DNA from: Flavobacteriaceae bacterium PS02334 | GTDB taxonomy: Bacteria > Bacteroidota > Bacteroidia > Flavobacteriales > Flavobacteriaceae | Direction of reading: 5' to 3' | NCBI GenBank assembly: GCA_029959295.1 | Contig: JASCOH010000007.1 | Span: 62,001 to 126,000, forward strand | DNA: 64,000 nt | Shown here: positions 1 through 8,183 of the stretch, one piece after another | How the letters are laid out: each line of letters opens with the position of its first letter | How positions within the stretch are numbered: the stretch's first letter is position 1 | Made by a program: the position numbers and the translations under genes | The notes under the pieces: generated by a model | The model's database searches: none | The model's input: the letters and a program-made list of their open reading frames with translations, nothing else | Told to the model about the DNA's origin: nothing

Positions 1-231
1 CTATTTTCTTTATATCCAAATCCTGCAAAAAACACAATCAACATACAATTAAAAAATACTGCTTCAGAAATAACAGAAGCACAAATATTTGACTTGAATG
101 GCAGATTATCTTCACAGCCAGCAATAAATGAAAACACTATCAACGTTCAAAATTTAGCAACTGGCACTTACATACTGGTTTTAAAAAATGCTGACGGCAC
201 TAAATATTCTCAAAAATTCATAAAAGAATAA
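1..231 (+). CDS. T9SS C-terminal sorting domain of a secreted protein (5' end outside window)
   Basis: Only the last 76 codons are visible. They form a type A T9SS C-terminal domain: a YPNPAK motif near the start, an FDLNGR strand, then TINVQNLATGTY and a KFIKE end. This domain directs a periplasmic cargo through the type IX translocon to the cell surface, where it is removed. It closely resembles the C-terminus of the next gene (YPNPAK, YDLNGR, TINVQSLSTGTY), so the two are probably neighbouring paralogues. The function of the missing body cannot be told. A hairpin terminator follows the stop. Confidence 0.85.
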   Translation, partial: LFSLYPNPAKNTINIQLKNTASEITEAQIFDLNGRLSSQPAINENTINVQNLATGTYILVLKNADGTKYSQKFIKE

Positions 232-237
232 TTATCT

Positions 238-270
238 AAAAAAAGGATGCCGCAATGGCATCCTTTTTAT
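238..270 (+). terminator. Rho-independent terminator
   Basis: GGATGCC and GGCATCC pair around a 5-base loop, with A and T runs extending the stem and a T-tract behind. It ends the partial T9SS gene. Confidence 0.85.
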
Positions 271-309
271 TTTACCCAAAATCTATTATAACCAAACTTT
301 ACCAAGCTT

Positions 310-2301
310 ATGAAAAAAATTACATTTCTCTTTTTATTGTTGCAAGTTTTCTTTTCTCATGCACAAAATCAGTGCGAGACAGCTTTACCGATTACGGCCG
401 GATTTTTTAGTGTTGGGCTTGTAAATGGAACCGGACCAACTATCTATTGCGCAGAAAATGGCCCTTCCACCTACGCTGAATGGTACACTTACACGCCAAC
501 CAGCAATCATTTGACTACGCTAACCACTGACCTTTCACAAAATTTTGGTGATACGCGATTTCATATTTACACCGGAACCTGCTCCAACCTTATTTGCTAC
601 ACGGGCGATGACGACAGTGGCGTCTTGAACAATGGCTTGCTTTCTACAAAAGATTTTCTAGCAATGGCTGGAACCACATATTATATTGCTTTTGACAATA
701 GATGGAACAACAGTGCTTTTTTAGCGCAATTGATTGAAAGCCCTTATATAGAACCTCCAATAAATTTTACAGCACAGCCTATTTCTTCAAATGCTACAAT
801 TTGCTGTGTGACAGACATGAATGGCGATTATCTCGATGATATTGTGACGGTTCAGACCAACCAAATGACGGTTTTGACTCAATTGCCTGCCGGAGGTTTC
901 AGTTCAGCTATTTATTCTCTTCCAAATTTAGCAGCGCTTCCGGGATGGAGTATTGCTTCAGGCGATTATGACAAAAACGGTTTCAATGACTTGGTTTTTG
1001 GAAGCAACAGCCGAATTACTGTAGTGAAAAATACAGGTACAACTTTTACTGAAGTCCGTTATAATGTGGGAATTTTTACACAGCGCACTAATTTCATTGA
1101 CATCAATAATGATGGAAATCTAGACTTATTTGCTTGTCATGATACCTCACAAAGCCTGGTTTTTAGAAATGATGGTGGCGGCAATCTTGTGCTTGATACT
1201 AATTTCTTCCCAACTTTGCCTGTTGGAGGAAATTATGCTTCTATTTGGACAGATTATAATAATGACGGCTTCCAAGACATGTATCTGGCAAAATGCCGCG
1301 CTTCTGCCCCAATTGGCGATCAGCAAAGAATTAATCTGCTTTATAGAAATAATAGAAACGGCACTTTCACAGAAGTCGGTGCGCAAGCTGGCGTAAACGA
1401 CGGAGCCCAATCGTGGTCAACTTCCATCGAAGATTTTGACAATGACGGCGACATGGATTTTTTGCTTTCTAATATTTCTGACACCAATAAATTTTACAGA
1501 AACAACGGCGACGGCACTTTTACCGACATTTATGCTTCTACAGGAATTGCCCCTCAAGTAGGTTCTTGGGAAATCCAAGCTGCCGATTTTAACAATGACG
1601 GTTTCATCGATTTCCTTTGGCAAAATGGCAAGGAACTTTATTTAAACAACGGAAATTTGACTTTTACAGGATATGACATCGGCGTCAGCGAAGGCGGTAT
1701 CGGCGATTTGAACAATGACGGATTTTTAGATATACAATTTGCCAGCTCAGTTTATTACAGCACGCCAAATGCTAACAATTGGATAAAAATCAACTTAAAA
1801 GGAATTCAAAGCAATATAAACGGAATCGGTGCCAGAGTAGAACTTTATGGCGCTTGGGGAAAACAGATCCGTGAAATCAGAAGCGGTCACGGTTTCAGCC
1901 ATCAAAGTACGATGAACGCACATTTTGGAATCGGAACGGCAACTGCAATTACAAAAATTGTAATCAAATGGCCTTCGGGAGTTGTTGATACCGTATTAAA
2001 TCCTTCGTTAAATCAAGCGATTTTAGTAACAGAATCAAGCACTTTGGGAGTTAATGAAAATCAAAATGGCTTATTCGCTTTATATCCAAATCCGGCAAAA
2101 GACATCTTGAATATTCAATTAAAAGACAAATTGTCTTCTGCAGAATCAGCAAAAATTTATGACCTTAACGGAAGAATCATACTAGAACCGAAAATTACTG
2201 AAAACACTATAAATGTACAATCCTTAAGCACCGGAACTTATCTACTTTCCTTAAAAAGTGCATCTGGAGAAAAATTCTCACAGCAGTTTATAAAACAGTA
2301 A
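310..2301 (+). CDS. Secreted VCBS/FG-GAP repeat protein with ASPIC/UnbV and T9SS sorting domains
   Basis: Residues 1-18 are a signal peptide ending SHA. At least seven DxNxDGxxD-type calcium-binding loops occur (near 169, 219, 264, 315, 375, 426 and 466), typical of FG-GAP/VCBS beta-propeller blades. Residues about 500-575 resemble the ASPIC/UnbV domain (VIKWPSGVVDTV). Residues 588-663 are a type A T9SS C-terminal domain starting at YPNPAK. The protein is expected to be exported by Sec, carried across the outer membrane by T9SS and displayed or released. The ligand is unknown; adhesion or glycan binding is only a guess. The preceding partial gene shares its C-terminal domain, and hairpin terminators flank it on both sides, so it is probably transcribed alone. 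Confidence 0.9.
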   Translation: MKKITFLFLLLQVFFSHAQNQCETALPITAGFFSVGLVNGTGPTIYCAENGPSTYAEWYTYTPTSNHLTTLTTDLSQNFGDTRFHIYTGTCSNLICYTGDDDSGVLNNGLLSTKDFLAMAGTTYYIAFDNRWNNSAFLAQLIESPYIEPPINFTAQPISSNATICCVTDMNGDYLDDIVTVQTNQMTVLTQLPAGGFSSAIYSLPNLAALPGWSIASGDYDKNGFNDLVFGSNSRITVVKNTGTTFTEVRYNVGIFTQRTNFIDINNDGNLDLFACHDTSQSLVFRNDGGGNLVLDTNFFPTLPVGGNYASIWTDYNNDGFQDMYLAKCRASAPIGDQQRINLLYRNNRNGTFTEVGAQAGVNDGAQSWSTSIEDFDNDGDMDFLLSNISDTNKFYRNNGDGTFTDIYASTGIAPQVGSWEIQAADFNNDGFIDFLWQNGKELYLNNGNLTFTGYDIGVSEGGIGDLNNDGFLDIQFASSVYYSTPNANNWIKINLKGIQSNINGIGARVELYGAWGKQIREIRSGHGFSHQSTMNAHFGIGTATAITKIVIKWPSGVVDTVLNPSLNQAILVTESSTLGVNENQNGLFALYPNPAKDILNIQLKDKLSSAESAKIYDLNGRIILEPKITENTINVQSLSTGTYLLSLKSASGEKFSQQFIKQ

Positions 2302-2314
2302 CATTCAATAAAAT

Positions 2315-2348
2315 AAAAAACTCCCGAATTATCATCGGGAGTTTTTTT
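2315..2348 (+). terminator. Rho-independent terminator
   Basis: ACTCCCGA and TCGGGAGT pair around a 7-base loop and are followed by a run of T. It ends the FG-GAP/T9SS gene. Confidence 0.9.
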
Positions 2349-2436
2349 ATGTAAAATTTACAAGTAAAGTCTTATTTTTTTTCAATAACCAGCAAGTATT
2401 TTAGAATATTTGGTATATTTCCCAAAAATATAAATA

Positions 2437-4359
2437 ATGAGAAAGACTTTAGGATTTATAGCCCTTTTGCTATTTGCAACTTCATCCTTATCAGCACAAA
2501 AAAACATTGATCCAACGCCAGAAGATATTTCCTTGGCTAAAAAAACAAGAGAAAAATATTTAAAAGACGATGTTGCGATTCTAGAAAGTTCTGAAAACAT
2601 AACTTTTGGTTTAAATCGTGAGGAAACAAAAGTTACTGTAAAAAGCAGTATTCGTGAAAAACTCATGAATATCAACTACAGAGCTGACATTAAAAAATAT
2701 GAATTTTATGACAGCGAATCTAAAATTGAGACTTTTACACTAAAATATAGAAATGACAAAGACACTTATTTTTTAGTACAAGATGAATTTTACAAAGATA
2801 AAGACCTTTTTTACAATGACGCGCGCGTAAAACATGTCGCTTTAGATTTCCCAGTTCAAGGCTATACTTACAACTATGAATTGGATAAAAAATATGAAGA
2901 TGTAAAGTATTTTACTTCTTTATATTTCAATGACGAATTTCCTGTTATTGAGAAAAAGATCACAATTACGGTTCCAGATTGGCTGAATGTTGAACTTAAA
3001 GAATTCAATTTTTCGGGAAATTCTATTGAGAAAAAACAGACAAAAGATGCAAAAAATAAAACAACGACTTATGTTTATACTTTGCAAAACGTGCCTGCCT
3101 TATTCAAGGAAGAAAATGCTCCAGGGAGAAGTTATCTGTATCCGCACATTCTGGTAATTGCAAAATCATTCCAGTCAAAAGGAAAGGAAACTACGCTTTT
3201 CAACTCAACAGCTGACTTATATAAATGGTATAAATCACTTGTCGATCTTATGAAAGACGACACTTCGGTAATGGCTGAAAAAGTAAAAGAGCTGACTGCA
3301 AATGCAAAAACGGACGAAGAAAAAATAAAAAATATTTATTATTGGGTTCAAGACAACATCAGGTATATTGCTTTTGAAGACGGAATTGCAGGTTTCAAGC
3401 CAGACGAATCAAATAATGTGTTTCAAAAAAGATATGGCGATTGCAAAGGAATGGCCAATTTGACAAAACAAATGCTGAAAATTGCAGGTTTTGACGCGCG
3501 CCTGACTTGGATTGGGACAAAACATATTTCTTATGATTACACCACGCCTTCTCTCGTTGTAGACAATCACATGATTTGCACGCTGATTCATAAAGGAAAA
3601 AAATACTTTTTAGACGGAACAGAAAAATTCAATTCGCTTGGAGAATATGCCGAAAGAATCCAGAATAAAGAAGTGATGATTGAAAATGGAGAGCAATTTA
3701 TCATTGAAAAAGTGCCTTCTTCAAAAAGTGATTCGAATAAGGAAAGATACAAAGCTTCGCTTGTGATTGAAAATGAAAAGCTTAAGGGCATTGGTGAAAA
3801 GAATTATTTGGGAGAAAGCCGTTCTCAATTTTTATACATCTACAATTCGTTTGAATCCGATAAAAAAACGACTGCTTTAGAACGATATTTATCTAAAAAT
3901 GACAAGAATATCCATGTGGATGCTATTAAAACTACTGATCTTAAAAACAGAGATATTCCGTTAAATTTGAATTTTGATATTGAGATAGAGAATAAGGTTT
4001 CGAGATTTGACGACGATATTTATATTGATTTGGAATATCTGAATGATTTCAAAAACTTTGAATTGAAAGACAGAAAAACAGATTATGAATTTGATTTCAA
4101 GAAAAATTATGAAGCCACGATTGTTTTAAAAATTCCAGCTGGATATAAGGTGACACAGCTTCCTGAGAATCTTTTGGCAAAGGAAAAAAATTATGACGTA
4201 GCCGTTACTTTTGAGCAAAAATCAGATGAAATCATTTACAAAAAAGCTTTTATTTTCAATGATGGCCTGATAAAATCTGGTGAAATTTCACAATGGAATG
4301 CTTTTATAAAAAATCTTGCCGCTGTTTACAACAAACAAATTATACTTTCTAAAATATAA
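2437..4359 (+). CDS. Secreted DUF3857 / transglutaminase-like protein, catalytic triad intact
   Basis: A signal peptide (about residues 1-20, ending LSA) precedes a DUF3857 beta domain and a transglutaminase-like core. The Cys-His-Asp triad is readable: C336 in GDCKG, H378 in DNHM and D393 in LDGTEK. Known members of this fold are cysteine peptidases or transglutaminases; this subfamily is common in Flavobacteria but has no assigned substrate. A periplasmic or surface location is inferred. The next gene has the same architecture and starts 10 bases after this stop, so the two are very probably co-transcribed up to the terminator at 6.55 kb. Confidence 0.85.
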   Translation: MRKTLGFIALLLFATSSLSAQKNIDPTPEDISLAKKTREKYLKDDVAILESSENITFGLNREETKVTVKSSIREKLMNINYRADIKKYEFYDSESKIETFTLKYRNDKDTYFLVQDEFYKDKDLFYNDARVKHVALDFPVQGYTYNYELDKKYEDVKYFTSLYFNDEFPVIEKKITITVPDWLNVELKEFNFSGNSIEKKQTKDAKNKTTTYVYTLQNVPALFKEENAPGRSYLYPHILVIAKSFQSKGKETTLFNSTADLYKWYKSLVDLMKDDTSVMAEKVKELTANAKTDEEKIKNIYYWVQDNIRYIAFEDGIAGFKPDESNNVFQKRYGDCKGMANLTKQMLKIAGFDARLTWIGTKHISYDYTTPSLVVDNHMICTLIHKGKKYFLDGTEKFNSLGEYAERIQNKEVMIENGEQFIIEKVPSSKSDSNKERYKASLVIENEKLKGIGEKNYLGESRSQFLYIYNSFESDKKTTALERYLSKNDKNIHVDAIKTTDLKNRDIPLNLNFDIEIENKVSRFDDDIYIDLEYLNDFKNFELKDRKTDYEFDFKKNYEATIVLKIPAGYKVTQLPENLLAKEKNYDVAVTFEQKSDEIIYKKAFIFNDGLIKSGEISQWNAFIKNLAAVYNKQIILSKI

Positions 4360-4369
4360 AATCCTCCAC

Positions 4370-6517
4370 ATGAAAAAATTGCTCTTGCTGCTGTTGATTA
4401 CGGCATGCCAAACCTCATTTTCTCAAGACAAAGCCCAAATAAAAGAATCATTTTGGGGAAAATCTGATCCTTACGGAAAAATAAATACGGTTCCTGAAAA
4501 GTGGAAAAACGAGTCTGCCGTAATTATTTACAAATCTGAAAACTACAATTATCACAAATTTGGTTCAAGCGTAACTTATACTTCCAGCATCCGAAAAAGA
4601 ATAAAATTGCAAGATCAGGCTGCAGTTCAAGAATTTTCTGAGTTCTCTTTCAAAGACAAATTTTATTCAAACAAAGGCTACGCCTTGCGAAAAGGAACAA
4701 ACATTATAGGAATAAAAATTGTAAAACCTGACGGAAAAGAAGTTGAAATTGATGTCGAAAAAGAAGCAAAAGAAGTTGATAAAGAAAAGAAAATCGCCAT
4801 CGCAAATTTAGAAGTCGGCGATATTATTGATTTTTATTATCACAGCGTTGAGCCTTTTAAAACGGCATATGAATTTGGTTTTGATCCGGTTGAAACTCCT
4901 TTTGGAGATATTTATCCAACGATGGAATTCAAGCTTTCTTTCCATACAGAAAATGATTTTTTTGTAAATTTTAATACTTATAACGGAGCTCCGGAACTAA
5001 AAGAAATTTCCAATAAAGGAGGTGAAAGAAACTATGAACTGATTGCAAAAGATATCCCGAAAAATGATTTTCCAAGATGGTTTTATCCTTTGGCAGAACT
5101 TCCTTGCTATAAATTTCAAGTATTTTTTGCGCGTTCTGGAAAATTTGAAAAACGTGCCGAAGCTTTCCTATCTGAAAAAGAAAGCATCATTAAAAAGACT
5201 GTCACAAAAGATGATATTTTCAATTATTATAATGAAAAATTTAAGCCAGACGGAGATTTAAGCTATATCAATAAATTCATAAAAGAGAAGCAATTTGCAA
5301 ATGATGAGGAAAAAGTCAGGGAAGTATATTATTTCACAAGGCATCATTATTACACACAATACATTGAAGCTTATGTAGTTGATGATGCAAAAATATTTTA
5401 TCCTTTTGAATTATATGCCAATCCGATATTTTTTAATACCGAAGAAGCTTTTATCAACCACTTTATGGCTTTCTTAAAAAAGAATGACATCAATTATGAT
5501 ATTATTGTAGGAACAGCAAGATTCAACGGACCAATTGAAGATTTGTTGATTCAAAAAAATGTTACGGTTTTATTGAAAGTAAATACTCAAAATCCGATTT
5601 ATCTAGAGTTTTTTACGCCTTTCACAAATGCTGACCAATTTTCTTTTTCTCTAGAAAACACAAAAGCTTATGCTTTGCAAGTTTCAAAAGGCAAAAGAGT
5701 TGTGGATTCTGAGCAGATCACTTTGCCTTCAACCACAGCCAAAGACAATCTTTCCACAACAGTTTCTACAATTTCTTTGGCTGATGAAATGTCAAGCCTG
5801 AAAGTAAAAAGAAACTCTTCTTATTTTGGCCATTTGAAAAAAGACGAACAGTCTGACAAGCTTAAATTTTATGACTATGTTTATGAAGATTATGCAAAAT
5901 ATGGCACTAAAAAATTAATTGAAAGAGTTGGAAGCAAGAAAAAACAAGCGCAATACCAAAAAGAATTTGACGCGCTGATTACAAAATTCAAGGACATCCA
6001 AAAAGAAAATTTGAAAACTGCTATTTCTGAAGAATTCGGTTTTGAGATTGAAGACAATACGTTAGAAATCAAAAACACAGGCCGTTTTGGAAGCAAGGAA
6101 CCTTTTGAATATACAGAAGAATTTACGATCAAAAACAATCTGATAAAGAAAGCGGGAGAAAATTATGTCTTAGAAATTGGAAAAATTTTGACTTCTCAAG
6201 TAGAATTGGATAAAAAGGAAAAAGACAGAAAAAACAACATCTATATGCCTTTTCCAAGAACTATTGATAACGAAATTATTTTTGAAATTCCTACAGGATA
6301 TACAGTTTCCGGTTTAGACAAGCTAAATAAAAATGTGGTAAATAATACTGGCGGTTTCACTAGCAAGGCTTCCTTATCAGGAAATAAGCTTGTCATTAAA
6401 ACCTCAAAATTCTACAATAACTATTATGAGTCAAACAGCAATTGGCCAAAAATGATGCAGTTTTTAGACGCCGCATATCAGTTCAGTCAAGAAAAAATAT
6501 TGCTAAAAAAAGCATAA
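4370..6517 (+). CDS. DUF3857-type paralogue with a degenerate transglutaminase core
   Basis: I start it at the ATG at 4370 (MKKLLLLLLITAC) because this gives an N-terminal export signal; an upstream in-frame ATG at 4316 lies inside the preceding gene. The export signal can be read two ways: a lipobox ITAC at residue 13, or signal peptidase I cleavage after SFS/Q. The 715-residue protein follows the layout of the upstream gene, but I find no GDC, NH or LDG motif where the triad should be; the region instead reads NTEEAFINHFMAFLKK. It is therefore probably a non-catalytic partner or binding protein of the upstream enzyme. Confidence 0.8.
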   Translation: MKKLLLLLLITACQTSFSQDKAQIKESFWGKSDPYGKINTVPEKWKNESAVIIYKSENYNYHKFGSSVTYTSSIRKRIKLQDQAAVQEFSEFSFKDKFYSNKGYALRKGTNIIGIKIVKPDGKEVEIDVEKEAKEVDKEKKIAIANLEVGDIIDFYYHSVEPFKTAYEFGFDPVETPFGDIYPTMEFKLSFHTENDFFVNFNTYNGAPELKEISNKGGERNYELIAKDIPKNDFPRWFYPLAELPCYKFQVFFARSGKFEKRAEAFLSEKESIIKKTVTKDDIFNYYNEKFKPDGDLSYINKFIKEKQFANDEEKVREVYYFTRHHYYTQYIEAYVVDDAKIFYPFELYANPIFFNTEEAFINHFMAFLKKNDINYDIIVGTARFNGPIEDLLIQKNVTVLLKVNTQNPIYLEFFTPFTNADQFSFSLENTKAYALQVSKGKRVVDSEQITLPSTTAKDNLSTTVSTISLADEMSSLKVKRNSSYFGHLKKDEQSDKLKFYDYVYEDYAKYGTKKLIERVGSKKKQAQYQKEFDALITKFKDIQKENLKTAISEEFGFEIEDNTLEIKNTGRFGSKEPFEYTEEFTIKNNLIKKAGENYVLEIGKILTSQVELDKKEKDRKNNIYMPFPRTIDNEIIFEIPTGYTVSGLDKLNKNVVNNTGGFTSKASLSGNKLVIKTSKFYNNYYESNSNWPKMMQFLDAAYQFSQEKILLKKA

Positions 6518-6533
6518 GAAATACATAAAAGAG

Positions 6534-6567
6534 AAACTCCCGACAGCATTTGCCATCGGGAGTTTTT
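6534..6567 (+). terminator. Rho-independent terminator
   Basis: AAACTCCCGA and TCGGGAGTTT form a stem followed by T residues. It closes the DUF3857 gene pair. The stem is nearly the same as the one at 2315-2348. Confidence 0.88.
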
Positions 6568-6592
6568 GTATATATAGAGTTTTAATTGGTGC

Positions 6593-6868
6593 CTATTTTT
6601 TATTAGCATTGCTCAACGTTTCCCCTTTTACCGGAACTTCGCCTTCCGTTTCTAAAGCTGGATCTGCTTGAATTCCATTCGTGTGATCGTTCATCGTGTC
6701 TTTTGTTCCTGAACTCATTGTTCCTTCGCTGGTATAGCTTTTATCACTTGCAGCACCAGTTGTTTGTGGTGTTTCTGCCGTATTCGTAGAATTATCTTTG
6801 CAAGCAAAAATCATTACCATGCAAATGGCAAAAAGGAATCCGAATATATATTTGTCATATTTAGTCAT
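6593..6868 (-). CDS. Small hypothetical lipoprotein
   Basis: A 91-residue protein with a hydrophobic N-terminus ending in a lipobox (IFAC, Cys23), followed by a low-complexity Ser/Thr/Gly/Glu-rich tail without recognisable domains. It should be an envelope-anchored lipoprotein of unknown role. It is divergent from the LOG gene. Its end lies about 25 bases from the terminator of the DUF3857 pair. Confidence 0.65.
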   Translation of the reverse strand: MTKYDKYIFGFLFAICMVMIFACKDNSTNTAETPQTTGAASDKSYTSEGTMSSGTKDTMNDHTNGIQADPALETEGEVPVKGETLSNANKK

Positions 6869-6977
6869 GGTAATTTGTTTTTTTTGTTTTTGTATGATTC
6901 AAATTTCTTAAATTTTACAATAATCTATTTTACACGATTTATAGAATTGGTTACAACATTTTATAAAGGCATAAAAC

Positions 6978-6985
6978 TATCTTTG
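6978..6985 (+). promoter_or_regulatory. Bacteroidota -7 promoter element for the LOG gene
   Basis: TATCTTTG matches TAnnTTTG and lies 23 bases before the ATG. No TTG at the expected -33 spacing is seen. Confidence 0.5.
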
Positions 6986-7008
6986 TAATATATTTTGAAA
7001 ACATTTTT

Positions 7009-7590
7009 ATGAAAAGAATAACTGTATTCTGCGGTTCGAGCAATGGTTCAGATGAAATTTATAAGTCACAGGCAACACAACTTGGTAAAACTTTAGCAAA
7101 ACAAAATATAGAATTAGTTTATGGTGGCGCAAATGTAGGGTTGATGGGCGCAATTGCTGATGGCGTTTTAAGTGGAGGAGGTAAAGTGATTGGCGTGCTT
7201 CCCCATTTTTTAAAATCTAAGGAAATCGCTCATGAAAGCTTGACAGAATTAATTTTGGTGGAAAGCATGCACGAAAGAAAAACGAAGATGAATGATTTGT
7301 GCGATGGCGTGATTGCACTTCCTGGCGGTTTTGGAACTCTGGAAGAGTTTTTCGAAATGCTGACTTGGGCACAACTCGGACTCCATAAAAAGCCTATTGC
7401 TATTTTAAACGTAGACGGTTTCTATGACTCGCTGATTATTTTTATAAAGACGATGGTCGACAAAGGTTTCTTGAAAGAAATCAATCAGCAAATGGTTCTC
7501 GTCAGCGATAATATAGAGGATTTGCTAGAGAAAATGAAAAATTATACAGCTCCGAGTGTAGGAAAATGGATTGACAATGAGAAAGTTTAA
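7009..7590 (+). CDS. LOG family protein (cytokinin riboside 5'-monophosphate phosphoribohydrolase-like)
   Basis: This 193-residue Rossmann-fold protein carries both LOG signatures: GGANVGLMG (39-47) and PGGFGTLEE (105-113), with MHERK (87-91) between them. Family members hydrolyse nucleoside 5'-monophosphates, releasing ribose 5-phosphate from cytokinin nucleotides or AMP-like substrates. In bacteria the physiological substrate is usually unknown. It is cytosolic and has a -7 promoter element just upstream. The next gene begins 42 bases downstream and may be co-transcribed. Confidence 0.9.
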   Translation: MKRITVFCGSSNGSDEIYKSQATQLGKTLAKQNIELVYGGANVGLMGAIADGVLSGGGKVIGVLPHFLKSKEIAHESLTELILVESMHERKTKMNDLCDGVIALPGGFGTLEEFFEMLTWAQLGLHKKPIAILNVDGFYDSLIIFIKTMVDKGFLKEINQQMVLVSDNIEDLLEKMKNYTAPSVGKWIDNEKV

Positions 7591-7632
7591 AATAATTTTC
7601 ATAACTTTAAAGTAAACCAATCTATCAAATCT

Positions 7633-8106
7633 ATGACTACAGAAGAAATTCTTAAAAACGAAAATGCTTACTTAGGAAAAGGAAATATCGGTGGCATCGA
7701 ATGCCATATCGGATATCTTAAAAAATTCAAATGGAGCTGGATGGCGACACAGCTCAATACTTTTGTGATAATCGGACAGACAGATAAAACGATAGACAAA
7801 GCTACATTAGAATCTTTTTCAAAAAACTGTTTTGAGCACGCCACAAGACACAATACAGGCTGGCCAAGAGGTTTTCAATCGGGCGTAGCTTCGATAGCAA
7901 TTTTGCAAGGAAATAATATTGACAACAGCGCGCTTGAATTCAGCTCAAAATTTTCTAAAAAACACTGGTCTGCTTTTGAATTGCCAGTGGTATATGATTT
8001 ACAGCAAAAAAGAGCCGTCCGAAATCATTCCAGACCACTTTGGGGAGCAATTTATTTTCCATATTTGAATAAGGTAATTGATTCTATAACTAGCAAATTG
8101 GGTTGA
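7633..8106 (+). CDS. Conserved hypothetical cytosolic protein
   Basis: A 157-residue protein with no signal peptide or membrane segment. It is rich in aromatic residues and has a Gly-rich stretch (GNIGGIECHIG) near the N-terminus and TGWPRGFQSG in the middle. I recognise no family. It lies 42 bases after the LOG gene and before a hairpin shared with convergent carB, so it is probably the last gene of a two-gene unit. Confidence 0.7.
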   Translation: MTTEEILKNENAYLGKGNIGGIECHIGYLKKFKWSWMATQLNTFVIIGQTDKTIDKATLESFSKNCFEHATRHNTGWPRGFQSGVASIAILQGNNIDNSALEFSSKFSKKHWSAFELPVVYDLQQKRAVRNHSRPLWGAIYFPYLNKVIDSITSKLG

Positions 8107-8140
8107 TTTATTAGCTAACACAATCCACTAAATAAAAACA

Positions 8141-8167
8141 AAAAAGCCTCCGATTTGGAGGCTTTTT
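8141..8167. terminator. Bidirectional terminator between the 157-aa gene and carB
   Basis: AAAAAGCCTCC and GGAGGCTTTTT pair around a short loop, with A and T runs on both sides. It can serve both convergent genes. Confidence 0.88.
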
Positions 8168-8183
8168 CTTTATATAAAAATAC

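Noticed and set aside
4316-4369. Upstream ATG extending the second DUF3857 gene
   Set aside because: It lies inside the preceding gene and would bury the signal peptide that starts at 4370.
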